A DNA stretch of 9,486 bases from Candidatus Eiseniibacteriota bacterium (GCA_005893185.1 VBOS01000141.1:1-9486); one strand, 5' to 3'. Shown: positions 1-6,427, counted from the first letter of the stretch. Made by a program: numbers and translations. The notes: generated by a model not told the origin, from the letters alone.

Positions 1-2
1 GC

Positions 3-230
3 GAGGAACGCCACGCGCTCATGTCGCGCGCGGAGGTGGGCGCGCGGGTGGCGGAGGGCGTGAGCCTCGGGGTGAAGGAGTTCTACTTCACAGGCGGTGA
101 GCCCTTCGTCCACCCCGAGATGATCGAGATCCTCGAAGACACGCTCGCGAGCGGACCCTGCACGGTCCTCACCAACGGCACGCTCTTCACTCGCGCGACA
201 CGGCGCGCTACGGGCTCGAGATTCGCGTGA
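3..230 (+). pseudogene. Radical SAM protein, middle fragment of a broken gene (5' end outside the window)
   Basis: The frame is open from base 3, so the true start and the expected CxxxCxxC iron-sulfur motif lie upstream of the window. What is seen is the segment after that motif: FYFTGGEPFVHPEM carries the GGEP motif that contacts the SAM amino group, and TVLTNGTLFT matches the next core strand of the radical SAM barrel. After NGTLFTR the frame loses sense and hits TGA at 228-230. The rest of the protein continues in another frame (227-724), so this is one gene with a frameshift or small deletion. The substrate cannot be deduced. An ATG at 21 gives an internal start only; homologous sequence already runs upstream of it (EERHAL before the Met). 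Confidence is high for radical SAM and moderate that the break is real rather than a sequencing or assembly error. Confidence 0.7.
185..226 (+). other. Frameshift or small-deletion site in the radical SAM gene
   Basis: Coding sense passes from the frame of base 3 to the frame of base 2 between NGTLFTR (ending about 194) and DTARYG (starting about 197). The spacing between the conserved TNG and SLDG segments looks about six residues short, so a deletion of 3n+1 bases fits better than a single-base error. This is inferred from general radical SAM architecture, not from an alignment. Confidence 0.5.
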
Positions 231-724
231 GCCTCGACGGCTGGCGGGCGGAGGACCACGACCGCTTCCGCGGGGCGGGCAGCTTTGCGCGAGCGCTGAC
301 CGGCCTCGCGCGGCTCGCCGAGTACGAGCTGCTCCCGATCGTGACCGCGACGCAGAACACCGACGATGAAGCTGACGCGCTCCGGGAACGCTACCTGGCG
401 GTGCTGCGGGCGGCGGGGCTGCCGCGCCCCAGGCTCAAGCTGCTCCCGATGTTCCGGCTGGGGCGTGAGGTGGAGCGCACAGGCGGCTACTCGCCGGCCG
501 ATTCGCTGGCGGATCTCCCGCCCGGGGCGTTCGATCCCACGCGGCTCCAATGCCACTCGTGCCGAGCTGTGACCAGCCGCGGCGTGTTCGTGTGCCCGCT
601 CCTCGTGGACGAGGAGGGCGCGCGGATGGGCGAGCGCATCGACCAGGCGCTCGGCCCATTCGAGCTGAGCCACGGCGCCTGCTCCACCTGCTACACGACC
701 GGCATGACGTGCGGCAACGCCTGA
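227..724 (+). pseudogene. Radical SAM protein, C-terminal fragment with Cys-rich SPASM-like tail
   Basis: This is the downstream part of the gene at 3-230, shifted by one frame. Sense already resumes near 197 (DTARYGLEIRVSLDGW), before the GTG at 227, so that GTG is not the natural start. SLDGW is the usual radical SAM strand after TNG. Only about 14 residues separate NGT from SLDG, against about 20 in MoaA or PqqE as I recall them, which suggests several codons are missing as well as the frame. The C-terminal third holds CHSC, FVCPLL and, near the end, CSTC and TC, a spacing like SPASM or Twitch domains that bind auxiliary Fe-S clusters. The stop at 722-724 lies 1 nt before the ATG of the metallophosphoesterase, implying co-translation. 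The product could be a peptide-modifying or other radical enzyme; no specific family is claimed. Confidence 0.65.
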
Positions 725-725
725 G

Positions 726-1292
726 ATGAGCACGCGGCTCGCGATCTTCGGCGGGGTCTACGGCAACGACTTGGCGCTTGAAGCCGTGCTCAGGCACGTG
801 CGCCGCCGGGGCGCCGACCTCGTGTGGTGTCTGGGCGACGTCGGCGGCTTCGGCCCCCATCCCGACCGCGCCGCCGAGATCCTGCGCGGCCACGGCATTC
901 CCACGCTGCGCGGCAACTACGACGAGGCCATCGGGCACGAGCGCCTGGACTGCGGGTGCGGCTACACCGATCCACGCGACAACCACTTCGCCCAGCTCTC
1001 CTATGACTTCACGCTGGCGAACACGGCGCCCGCTCACCGCGAGTGGATGCGCTCGCTCCCCGAGCAGGAGTGCATCGAGGTCGGGAGCCGCCGCGTGCTC
1101 ATGTGCCACGGCTCGCCGCGGCGGGTGAACGAGTTCCTGTGGGAGTCTTCGTGCTCGGACGCATTTCTCGAATGGCTGTGCGAGCGTTATTGCGCCGACG
1201 TGATCGCGTGCTCGCACAGCGGCATCCCCTGGCACCGCGCGCTGCCCACCGGGCGCCACGTGGTGAACGTCGGAGCGATCGGCCGGCCCTGA
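726..1292 (+). CDS. Divergent calcineurin-like metallophosphoesterase, C-terminally truncated at a junction
   Basis: 188 residues from ATG 726, 1 nt after the radical SAM stop. The fold is recognisable from GDVGGFGPHP (37-46), RGNYDEAIG (62-70), CHGSPRR (127-133) and the closing PWHRALPTGRHVVNVGAIGRP. Family members are dinuclear-metal phosphoesterases. Two canonical metal sites are altered: the first motif, normally D-x-H-G-N, reads GGVYGN (9-14), and the late GHTH motif reads SHSG (163-166). The protein is therefore a poor candidate for a standard hydrolase; it may be a specialised subfamily or a non-catalytic partner of the radical SAM protein. A DCGCGY element (75-80) is also seen. The protein ends at NVGAIGRP, where relatives normally continue with a further strand, and the next codon (TGA) is followed in the same frame by lgt sequence. 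The 3' end is therefore probably lost at a junction. Confidence 0.72.
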   Translation: MSTRLAIFGGVYGNDLALEAVLRHVRRRGADLVWCLGDVGGFGPHPDRAAEILRGHGIPTLRGNYDEAIGHERLDCGCGYTDPRDNHFAQLSYDFTLANTAPAHREWMRSLPEQECIEVGSRRVLMCHGSPRRVNEFLWESSCSDAFLEWLCERYCADVIACSHSGIPWHRALPTGRHVVNVGAIGRP

Positions 1293-1293
1293 T
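1286..1293. other. Junction: metallophosphoesterase gene fused to the inside of lgt
   Basis: Upstream codons read as a metallophosphoesterase up to GRP. TGA follows at 1290-1292, and codons from 1293 read as the middle of Lgt (CFLNGCCYG) in the same frame. Neither gene has a natural end or start here. No target-site duplication, IS end or attachment site is visible. It is a candidate assembly join or rearrangement breakpoint; the exact base is uncertain by a few nucleotides. Confidence 0.65.
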
Positions 1294-1691
1294 GCTTCCT
1301 GAACGGCTGCTGCTACGGCCGGCCGACGCGCTTGCCGTGGGGTGTGAGCTTTCCGCCCAGCTCGTTCGCCGGGCTCGAATTCGGGAACGCGAAGATCCAT
1401 CCATCTCAGCTCTACTTCTCCCTCGCCGGGCTCGTGGTGTTCGCATTCGTCTGGGCAGTGCGCAAGCGGACCGGCCCCGCCGGCACGCTGTTCTGGATCT
1501 CCACGATGCTCTATGCGCTGGTGCGCATCCCGCTCGACTTCACCCGCGCCTACGAGCCGGAGACCGCGTTCCTCTCCGCCTTTGGCATCGAGATCGTGGA
1601 GAGCCAGCTCTCGAGCCTCGCGATCGCGCTCTTCAGCCTGCTCATGATCATGCGCCTGCGCCGCGAAAGCCTCGCCCCGTCCGCGGCGTGA
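1293..1691 (+). pseudogene. lgt: lgt, C-terminal fragment (prolipoprotein diacylglyceryl transferase), left copy
   Basis: Lgt transfers diacylglycerol from phosphatidylglycerol to the lipobox cysteine of prelipoproteins in the inner membrane. The visible 132 residues start CFLNGCCYGRPT, matching the region after the glycine/arginine signature in the variant with a GCCYG motif. They continue with IHPSQLYFSL (the usual HPSQLYE segment), a hydrophobic helix, LVRIPLDFTRAYEP (the R..E/D.xR segment of the catalytic region) and a last helix, ESQLSSLAIALFSLLMIM. The first half of the enzyme, including the N-terminal helices and the catalytic His region, is absent, so this copy cannot be functional. 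There is no start codon with a ribosome site; an ATG at 1332 is not in a plausible context. The last 81 bases are repeated reverse-complemented at 9406-9486. aroE follows after 52 nt. Confidence 0.8.
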
Positions 1692-2156
1692 TGCCGCGCA
1701 TGCGAGGCCCCGCGGGGGGACCCGCTCCCCGCGCTCCGCTGGCATGAAGCTCGCGGTGCTCGGCGATCCGCTCGCCTACACCCGTTCGCCCGAGCTTCAC
1801 CGGGCGGGGCTCGATGCGCTCGGCCTCGGCGGCGAGTCGCGCGCGATCCGCACGCCGGCCTCGGAGCTGGGCGAGCGGCTGCACGAGCTGGCAGCTGCCG
1901 GCTACCGCGGGGTGAACCTGACGCACCCGCTCAAGCAGGCCGTGCTCGACCACCTCGGCCGGGCTTCCGAGCCGGCGCGGCGGGCGCTCTCGGTCAACAC
2001 CGTGGGGTTCGACTCCGGGCTGACCTGGGGCGACACAACTGACGGCGCGGGATTTGTCGACCTGCTGCGCGCGCGCGGGCGCGAGCCGAGAGCCCAGCGC
2101 GTCGTGCTGCTCGGGGCCGGGGGCGCAGCTCGCAGCCTGGCGCTGGCGCTGGCCGC
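1611..2156 (+). repeat. Long inverted repeat, left arm (546 bp)
   Basis: It reads the same as the reverse complement of 8941-9486; paired coordinates sum to 11097. The 3' edge is sharp: after GCTGGCCGC at 2156 the two copies differ from the first base. The 5' edge is set only by the end of the window. I compared both ends by base and the interior through the identical translations in several frames, and found no mismatch. It covers the last 81 bp of lgt, the 52-bp spacer and the first 413 bp of aroE. Confidence 0.93.
1711..1733. other. Small hairpin between lgt and aroE (left copy)
   Basis: CGCGGGG at 1711-1717 pairs with CCCCGCG at 1727-1733 across a 9-nt loop, 10 nt before the aroE start. 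There is no T-tract, so it is not a typical terminator. It could damp aroE translation or be a mere consequence of high G+C. An identical copy lies at 9364-9386. Confidence 0.3.
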
Positions 2157-2211
2157 GGGATCGGGCCGCAGCGTCCCCACGCACAGCTCCGCTCGATGTT
2201 CTACCGCGTAG
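1744..2211 (+). pseudogene. aroE: aroE 5' fragment (shikimate dehydrogenase), truncated left copy
   Basis: The first 138 residues are identical to the complete AroE encoded at 8550-9353. They keep the shikimate-binding TRSPELH (13-19), the catalytic lysine in GVNLTHPLK (Lys64), SVNTV (83-87), TTDGAGF with Asp100, and the GAGGAAR nucleotide-binding loop (124-130). After residue 138 the frame enters unrelated sequence and stops 17 residues later at 2209-2211. Most of the NADP domain and the C-terminal substrate-closing helix (DGLGLLAFQ in the full copy) are missing, so the product would not be an active dehydrogenase. The tail overlaps the methyltransferase start by 16 nt in another frame. It is a duplicated fragment or an assembly artefact, not a gene selected for function. 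Confidence 0.88.
2153..2160. other. Junction: aroE left copy joined to methyltransferase region
   Basis: The two aroE copies are identical through 2156 and unrelated from 2157. Downstream sequence leads without a stop into the methyltransferase frame. No IS end, direct repeat or tRNA is visible. This is the sharper of the two borders of the orphan lgt-aroE block. Confidence 0.8.
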
Positions 2212-2990
2212 ACTTCCGCTGCGACGATCGCGACCCGCTCCAGCGGCAGCTCGACGATCTCTACGGCTATCGCGACGACCTCGAGACCCGCATCCTCCAC
2301 CGCCTGCGGCTCAATCTCTTCTTCCTGCTGATGCGCGAGCTGATCGCGGCGCGGGTGGTGACGCAGTTCGGCTCGGCGCTCGACATCGGTTGCAACGCCG
2401 GCGCCTACTCGAAGATTCTCTCCGACTTCGGATTCCGCAGCGTCGAGGGGATCGACATCGACGCCGGGCAGATCGCGAAGGCCGATGCGGCCTTTGGCGT
2501 CGAGTCGGACGAGCGCACGATCGAGTTCCGGGTCGCGAACGCCGAGGAGCTCGATCGGGCGGGGCAGTTCGACTTCGTCCTCTGCACCGAGGTGATCGAG
2601 CACACCGCCCGGCCCCCGCGGGTGGTGGAGAACCTGGCGGCGGCGCTCGCCCCGGGGGGCATCGCGGTGGTCACCATGCCCAACGCCTTCTCACTGCCCT
2701 ACGCCATCGCGCGGGCCTCGTACCATCTGAGGGGCAAGCCGCGCGACCCGGTCTTCGAGGACCACCTGAAGTACCCGTTCTGGCAAGCGCTGAGGCTCTT
2801 CGAAGGGCGCGGGCTCGAAGTGGTGAGCACTACGGGCACCAACCTGTGCTTCGATGCGCGACTCATCGGAGCGCTGGCCCGCACGCCGCTCCTCCCGGCC
2901 CTGAGCCGTGCGCAGTTCGCGCTCGCCCGCCGCTGGCCGCTCAAGTACGCGGCCATGTTCTTCTGCATGGTGCTGAGGCACCGGGACTAG
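2196..2990 (+). CDS. Class I SAM-dependent methyltransferase
   Basis: 264 residues from ATG 2196. The Rossmann-type core shows motif I ALDIGCNAGAYSK (61-73) for SAM binding, an acidic end of strand 2 in VEGIDID (83-89), FDFVLCTEVIEHT (125-137) as motif II with the usual EVIEH, and LAPGGIAVVTMPN (151-163) as motif III. This pattern fits the Methyltransf_11/23 type that acts on small molecules, sugars or lipids; the acceptor cannot be told. A basic, partly hydrophobic C-terminus (PLKYAAMFFCMVL) follows. No ribosome-binding site precedes ATG 2196, and the frame stays open back to the junction at 2157 (GIGPQRPHAQLRS before the Met). The true start may thus have been lost, or lie elsewhere. No neighbour on this strand suggests a pathway; the next gene is 227 nt away and looks independent. 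Confidence 0.8.
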   Translation: MFYRVDFRCDDRDPLQRQLDDLYGYRDDLETRILHRLRLNLFFLLMRELIAARVVTQFGSALDIGCNAGAYSKILSDFGFRSVEGIDIDAGQIAKADAAFGVESDERTIEFRVANAEELDRAGQFDFVLCTEVIEHTARPPRVVENLAAALAPGGIAVVTMPNAFSLPYAIARASYHLRGKPRDPVFEDHLKYPFWQALRLFEGRGLEVVSTTGTNLCFDARLIGALARTPLLPALSRAQFALARRWPLKYAAMFFCMVLRHRD

Positions 2991-3217
2991 GGGCTCGCAG
3001 CCGGCCTGCCCGATGCGGCCGATGTTGCCTCCTGCCCTCCCCCGCGGGCGGCGTCGTTCCTTAGCCGCCGCCTCGGCCTGCGCCCGGGGCTCTCGGTTGG
3101 CAGAACTCACCGTCTCCTACACACAATTCTCTAGTATTTGTCTCTCCCAAGTGCAATCCAATCATTGTCATTCCGCGGGCGGCACGGTCCGACGGGTTCC
3201 GGGGGATTCATCTCGCC
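2991..3217 (+). promoter_or_regulatory. Intergenic region with AT-rich patch, probable promoter of the barrel gene
   Basis: No gene is supported here. The first part is G+C-rich and holds a 7-bp stem (GGCGGCG 3047-3053 with CGCCGCC 3066-3072) that may weakly end methyltransferase transcription. From 3118 to 3172 the sequence drops to about 64% A+T, striking against its surroundings. TTGGCA at 3097-3102 is one base from the -35 consensus, but the best -10-like strings (CACAAT 3122-3127, TAGTAT 3132-3137) lie 19 and 29 nt away, so the exact promoter is unresolved. A G-run at about 3200-3204, some 13 nt before ATG 3218, may act as a distant ribosome site. Confidence 0.35.
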
Positions 3218-4078
3218 ATGAGTACAAGAGACCGGATGGGGAAGCGCAGTTGTCTCGCACAGCTTCTTTGCGTTGCTATGATGATGGGGTCGATCGCGAG
3301 CTACGAGCAGGCGGCCGCCGCCGTGGAAGATGAAGGCCCCGAAAGCCCCGTGAGCTCTCCACCGATGAGCTTGGACGATCCGGGGACCCCGGGACCGCAC
3401 GGCCTCGAGGTGAATTTCGTGGGCACACTGACGCGGCTCGGGCCGGGACACAGCTCCGAAGGCCTGTTGGACGCCAATTATGGGATCGGCGACCGCCTCC
3501 AGCTCAAGTACGAACGGCCCTATGTGACCGAGCATGCCTCTGGGACCGAATTCCAGCGCGGCATTGGAGCGACCGAGATCGGCGTCAAATGGCGTTTTGT
3601 CGACAGGCATGAGCTGGAGATCGCTTTCTATCCGCAATATCAATTCGACGATGGCTTTACGCTGAAGGACGAGGAAGGCATCCCCGAGGCATCGGAGGGC
3701 CGCTCCGTCTACTTGCCTCTGCTGATCTCCGAGAACATGGCCCGTGTCTACACACTTGCGGCGAACTACGGCTACCGGAGAAACCTCGACGGCCGCGGCA
3801 ACGACAACAATATCGGGCTGGGGATCGGCCGGGCCATGGGCTGGCAAGGACGGGTGATGGCGGAGGTCTTCTCCGAGCGCGACGAGAGCTTCCACAATCG
3901 CCAGACCGACGCGCGGGTGGGCGTGTTCTTCCTGCCCTTCCCGAAGTCGTTCGAGCACTCGAGCTTCGAGACGCCGGTGTTCGCATCGCTCGGCCACAGC
4001 ATCGGAAAGACGGAAAGTGGCGAGAAGAGCACGACCTTCTGCTTCGGCCTGAGCTGGATCAGGAAGCCGAGGGCCTAG
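3218..4078 (+). CDS. Secreted, probable outer-membrane beta-barrel protein
   Basis: 286 residues. The N-terminus is a signal peptide: MSTRDRMGKR, then a hydrophobic stretch CLAQLLCVAMMMG, then a likely cleavage after the alanines near 35 (QAAAA/VEDEG). An ATG at 3236 would give a shorter but still complete signal. Residues 53-60 read DDPGTPGP, followed by GLEVNF and LLDANYGIGDRLQLKYERPYV. From memory this arrangement is typical of a group of uncharacterised outer-membrane barrel proteins annotated as transporter or hypothetical. The rest alternates short amphipathic strands with aromatic girdles (ELEIAFYPQYQF, GRVMAEVFSE, ARVGVFFLPF) and ends in FCFGLSWIRKPRA, not a classical terminal Phe. 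Codon choice is visibly less G+C-biased than in its neighbours, with many A or T third positions, suggesting separate ancestry. Substrate unknown. It converges on rarA across a hairpin. Confidence 0.65.
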   Translation: MSTRDRMGKRSCLAQLLCVAMMMGSIASYEQAAAAVEDEGPESPVSSPPMSLDDPGTPGPHGLEVNFVGTLTRLGPGHSSEGLLDANYGIGDRLQLKYERPYVTEHASGTEFQRGIGATEIGVKWRFVDRHELEIAFYPQYQFDDGFTLKDEEGIPEASEGRSVYLPLLISENMARVYTLAANYGYRRNLDGRGNDNNIGLGIGRAMGWQGRVMAEVFSERDESFHNRQTDARVGVFFLPFPKSFEHSSFETPVFASLGHSIGKTESGEKSTTFCFGLSWIRKPRA

Positions 4079-4083
4079 GCGTA

Positions 4084-4118
4084 CTCGGCGGCCGCTCGGG
4101 TCGGGCCCGGCCGCCGAG
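4084..4118. terminator. Hairpin between convergent genes, candidate bidirectional terminator
   Basis: CTCGGCGGCCG at 4084-4094 pairs perfectly with CGGCCGCCGAG at 4108-4118 around a 13-nt loop. It lies between the stop of the barrel gene (4076-4078, plus) and the stop of rarA (4144-4146, minus), the expected place for a shared terminator. There is no T-tract on either strand, so termination might rely on the stem alone or on Rho. Confidence 0.6.
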
Positions 4119-4143
4119 GACGAGGGAAGCGCAGGGCGAGGAT

Positions 4144-5433
4144 CTACGGCCCCGCCTTCCCTCGTCTCTCCCCGATCAGCGCCTCCCACGCCTTCATGCG
4201 CCGCGCGATCTCGGCCTCGAAGCCTTCGCCTGTGGGCTCGTAGAAGCGCCTTCCTTCCAGCTCTTCGGGCAGGTGCTGCTGGTCGGCGATGCGGCCCTCC
4301 CGGTCGTGTGCGTATCGGTATCCGGCGCCGTAGCCCAAATCCTTCATCAGCTTCGTGGGCGCGTTGCGGATGACGAGCGGCGGCGGCAGGCTGCCGCTCG
4401 CATCGACCTCCTCCATCGCCTTCCCGAACCCTAAGTAGACCGCGTTGCTCTTGGGGGCGGTCGCGAGGTAGATGCAGCACTGGGCGATCGCCAGCTCGCC
4501 CTCGGGCGTGCCGAGCTGGTGGTAGGCCTGGAACGCCGCGACCGCGAGCGGCAGAGCCTGGGGATCGGCGTTCCCCACGTCCTCGCTCGCAAAGCGTACC
4601 AGGCGCCGCGCCACGTAGAGCGGGTCCTCGCCCGCCGCCAGCATGCGCGCGAGCCAGTAGAGCCCGGCGTGCGGATCGGAGTCGCGCAGCGACTTGTGGA
4701 GCGCCGAGATCAGGTTGAAGTGCTCCTCCCCCGCGCGGTCGTAGCGCAGGTGCCGCGCGGCCGCCGCCGCCACCTCCAGCGTGTTGAGTGCGCGCCGCGC
4801 GTCGCCGTCCCCGGCGGCCGCCATCAGGTCGAGCGCATCGGGCTCGGCTGCGACCGAGCCTCCGAGGCCGCGCCCGGAATCGGCGAGCGCGCGCTCGAGG
4901 AGCGTGCGAAGATCGGCCGGCGAGAGTTCCTTCAGCACCAGCACCCGCGCGCGCGACAGCAGCGCCGAGTTCACCTCGAACGACGGATTCTCCGTGGTCG
5001 CGCCGATCAGCACGATGTCACCCTTCTCGACGTGCGAGAGGAAGGCGTCCTGCTGCGCCTTGTTGAAGCGGTGGATCTCGTCCACGAAGAGGATCGTGGG
5101 CTTGCCCTGTTGCCTTCGCTCTGCGGCGGCGCGCTGCATGACCTCCTTGACCTCCTTGACGCCTGAGAGCACAGCGCTGAGCTGAACGAAGGACGCGCCC
5201 GATGTGCCGGCCAGCAATCGGGCGATCGTGGTCTTCCCGCTCCCCGGCGGCCCCCACAGAATCAGCGATGAGAGGTGCTTGCCGTCGCGCATCAGGGCGA
5301 GCGGGCTCCCGGGCGTAAGCAGGTGCGGCTGGCCCACCAGCTCGTCGAAGCTCTGCGGGCGCATGCGGTCGGCGAGCGGGCCCAAGGGAGCGCGCTCGGG
5401 CCCGCGTGCGGGATTAAACAGCTCGCCGCTCAT
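4144..5433 (-). CDS. rarA: Replication-associated recombination protein A (RarA/MgsA), AAA+ ATPase
   Basis: 429 residues from the ATG at 5433, where the family N-terminus (MSGELFNPARG, then PLADRMRPQSFDELVGQ) begins; upstream codons in frame are low-complexity Arg/Ala and are not part of it. RarA is a clamp-loader-like ATPase that acts at stalled replication forks. Seen motifs: Walker A GPPGSGKTT (61-69), Walker B FVDEIHRFNKAQQD (116-129), sensor 1 GATTENPSFEVN (144-155) and arginine finger LLSRAR (158-163). The C-terminal part has ALHKSLRDSDPHAGLYWLARML, the conserved RarA segment, then LVRFASEDVGNADP and a closing YEPTGEGFE. Length matches the family. An AGGG-like ribosome site precedes the start. 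The start lies inside the end of cbiO (20-nt overlap), so it is the last gene of the minus-strand operon. Confidence 0.95.
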   Translation of the reverse strand: MSGELFNPARGPERAPLGPLADRMRPQSFDELVGQPHLLTPGSPLALMRDGKHLSSLILWGPPGSGKTTIARLLAGTSGASFVQLSAVLSGVKEVKEVMQRAAAERRQQGKPTILFVDEIHRFNKAQQDAFLSHVEKGDIVLIGATTENPSFEVNSALLSRARVLVLKELSPADLRTLLERALADSGRGLGGSVAAEPDALDLMAAAGDGDARRALNTLEVAAAAARHLRYDRAGEEHFNLISALHKSLRDSDPHAGLYWLARMLAAGEDPLYVARRLVRFASEDVGNADPQALPLAVAAFQAYHQLGTPEGELAIAQCCIYLATAPKSNAVYLGFGKAMEEVDASGSLPPPLVIRNAPTKLMKDLGYGAGYRYAHDREGRIADQQHLPEELEGRRFYEPTGEGFEAEIARRMKAWEALIGERRGKAGP

Positions 5434-6427
5434 GCGCGACCCTACGAGCGCTCGGGGCGCCGCTCGCCGCCGACCGGGTCGAGCGCGGGAGCGGTCCGAC
5501 CGGGTGCCGTGGGCGCGGGGGGCGCGTCGGCTGGCAGCCCGAGACCGCATCGCTCGCGGGTGCTGCGACCTCTGCGACGCGTCCGCCCGCCGCGCGCGTG
5601 CTCCACGCCGCGAGTGCTTGCGCCGCCTCCTCGACCGTGATCGGGCGCCCGAGCCTCATCCCCAGCGCATCGAGACGCTCGAACAGCTCCGCCAGCACAG
5701 GCGGCTCGATGTTGCTGCGCCGAAGCAGCGCGGGATCGGCGAAGACGTCGCGCGGCGGCCCCTGCGCCACGATCTCGCCGCCCCGCACCAGCACGTACAC
5801 GCGGTCGGCCATCGCTGGCACCACGTTCACGTCGTGGGTGGCGATCACGAGCGTGACGCCGCGTTCGGCGTGGAGGTGGTTGAGGAGCGAGACCAGGTCG
5901 CTGCGTGAGGCCGGGTCGAGGCCCTCGAAGGGCTCGTCCAGCACGAGCAGCTCGGGGTTCAAGACCAACGCCCCGGCGAGCGCCACCTTGCGCTTCTCGC
6001 CGCCCGAGAGATGGTGACACACCTTGTCGCGCAGGTGCTCGATCCCGACGCGCTCGAGCGTCTCGCTCACCATCTTCGCAACCTCGGCGTCCGAGTATCC
6101 GTAGTTGCGAGGGGAGAACGAGACGTCGTCCCACACGGTGGGCGCCAGGATCTGCTCGTCCACATTCTGCATCAGCACGCCGACGCGCTCGCGGATCCGG
6201 TTGAAGTGGCGCGACGGGTTCACGCCGAACACAGCGACCTCGCCCTCCTGCGGTTCGAGCAGCCCCAGGATGTGGAACAGGAGCGTGGTCTTGCCGCAGC
6301 CGTTGGGGCCGAGGATCACCAGGCGCTCCCCGCGCGCGGCCACGAAGTCGAGCCCGCACAGATGCACCTGCGTGCGGTCGGGATAGGTGTGGCGCACGCA
6401 CGAGACGCGAACCAGCGGCTCGCTCAC
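5414..6427 (-). CDS. cbiO: ECF/cobalt-type ABC transporter ATPase (CbiO), with C-terminal extension
   Basis: ATPase of a cation importer working with CbiM and CbiQ on the inner face of the membrane. The GTG start at 6427 overlaps the cbiQ stop by 4 nt (GTGA), and a strong GGAGG lies 5 nt upstream; longer in-frame starts would sit inside cbiQ and are rejected. Motifs: VRHTYPDRTQVHLCGLDF, Walker A GPNGCGKTT, Q-loop LMQNVDEQI, DDVSFSPRNYG (a CbiO-like segment), signature LSGGEKRKVALAGAL, Walker B LLVLDEPFEGLD and H-loop IATHD. The usual family length of about 275 residues ends near EEAAQALAAW. A further 62 residues rich in Ala, Arg, Pro and Ser follow before the TAA at 5414, with no recognisable domain. 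This extension overlaps the rarA start by 20 nt; it may be stop-codon drift rather than function. Confidence 0.92.
   Translation of the reverse strand: MSEPLVRVSCVRHTYPDRTQVHLCGLDFVAARGERLVILGPNGCGKTTLLFHILGLLEPQEGEVAVFGVNPSRHFNRIRERVGVLMQNVDEQILAPTVWDDVSFSPRNYGYSDAEVAKMVSETLERVGIEHLRDKVCHHLSGGEKRKVALAGALVLNPELLVLDEPFEGLDPASRSDLVSLLNHLHAERGVTLVIATHDVNVVPAMADRVYVLVRGGEIVAQGPPRDVFADPALLRRSNIEPPVLAELFERLDALGMRLGRPITVEEAAQALAAWSTRAAGGRVAEVAAPASDAVSGCQPTRPPRPRHPVGPLPRSTRSAASGAPSARRVAHERRAV

Noticed and set aside
1290..1292. In-frame TGA between metallophosphoesterase and Lgt sequence as a selenocysteine codon or a natural fusion protein
   Set aside because: The halves belong to unrelated families, each cut inside a conserved segment, and no hairpin like a SECIS element is apparent just downstream. 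A junction explains it better.
435..1745. Long open frame on the minus strand (436 codons), and many similar long antisense frames across the window
   Set aside because: Composition is Arg/Ala/His-rich with no motifs, and it lies opposite well-recognised genes. High G+C creates such frames.
3013..3333. Small plus-strand frame of 106 codons across the intergenic region
   Set aside because: It overlaps the signal peptide of the barrel gene in another frame, has no ribosome site and shows no protein-like pattern.
3131..4480. Minus-strand open frame of 449 codons opposite the barrel gene and the end of rarA
   Set aside because: It spans two convergent real genes and the terminator hairpin, and its translation is low-complexity shadow sequence.
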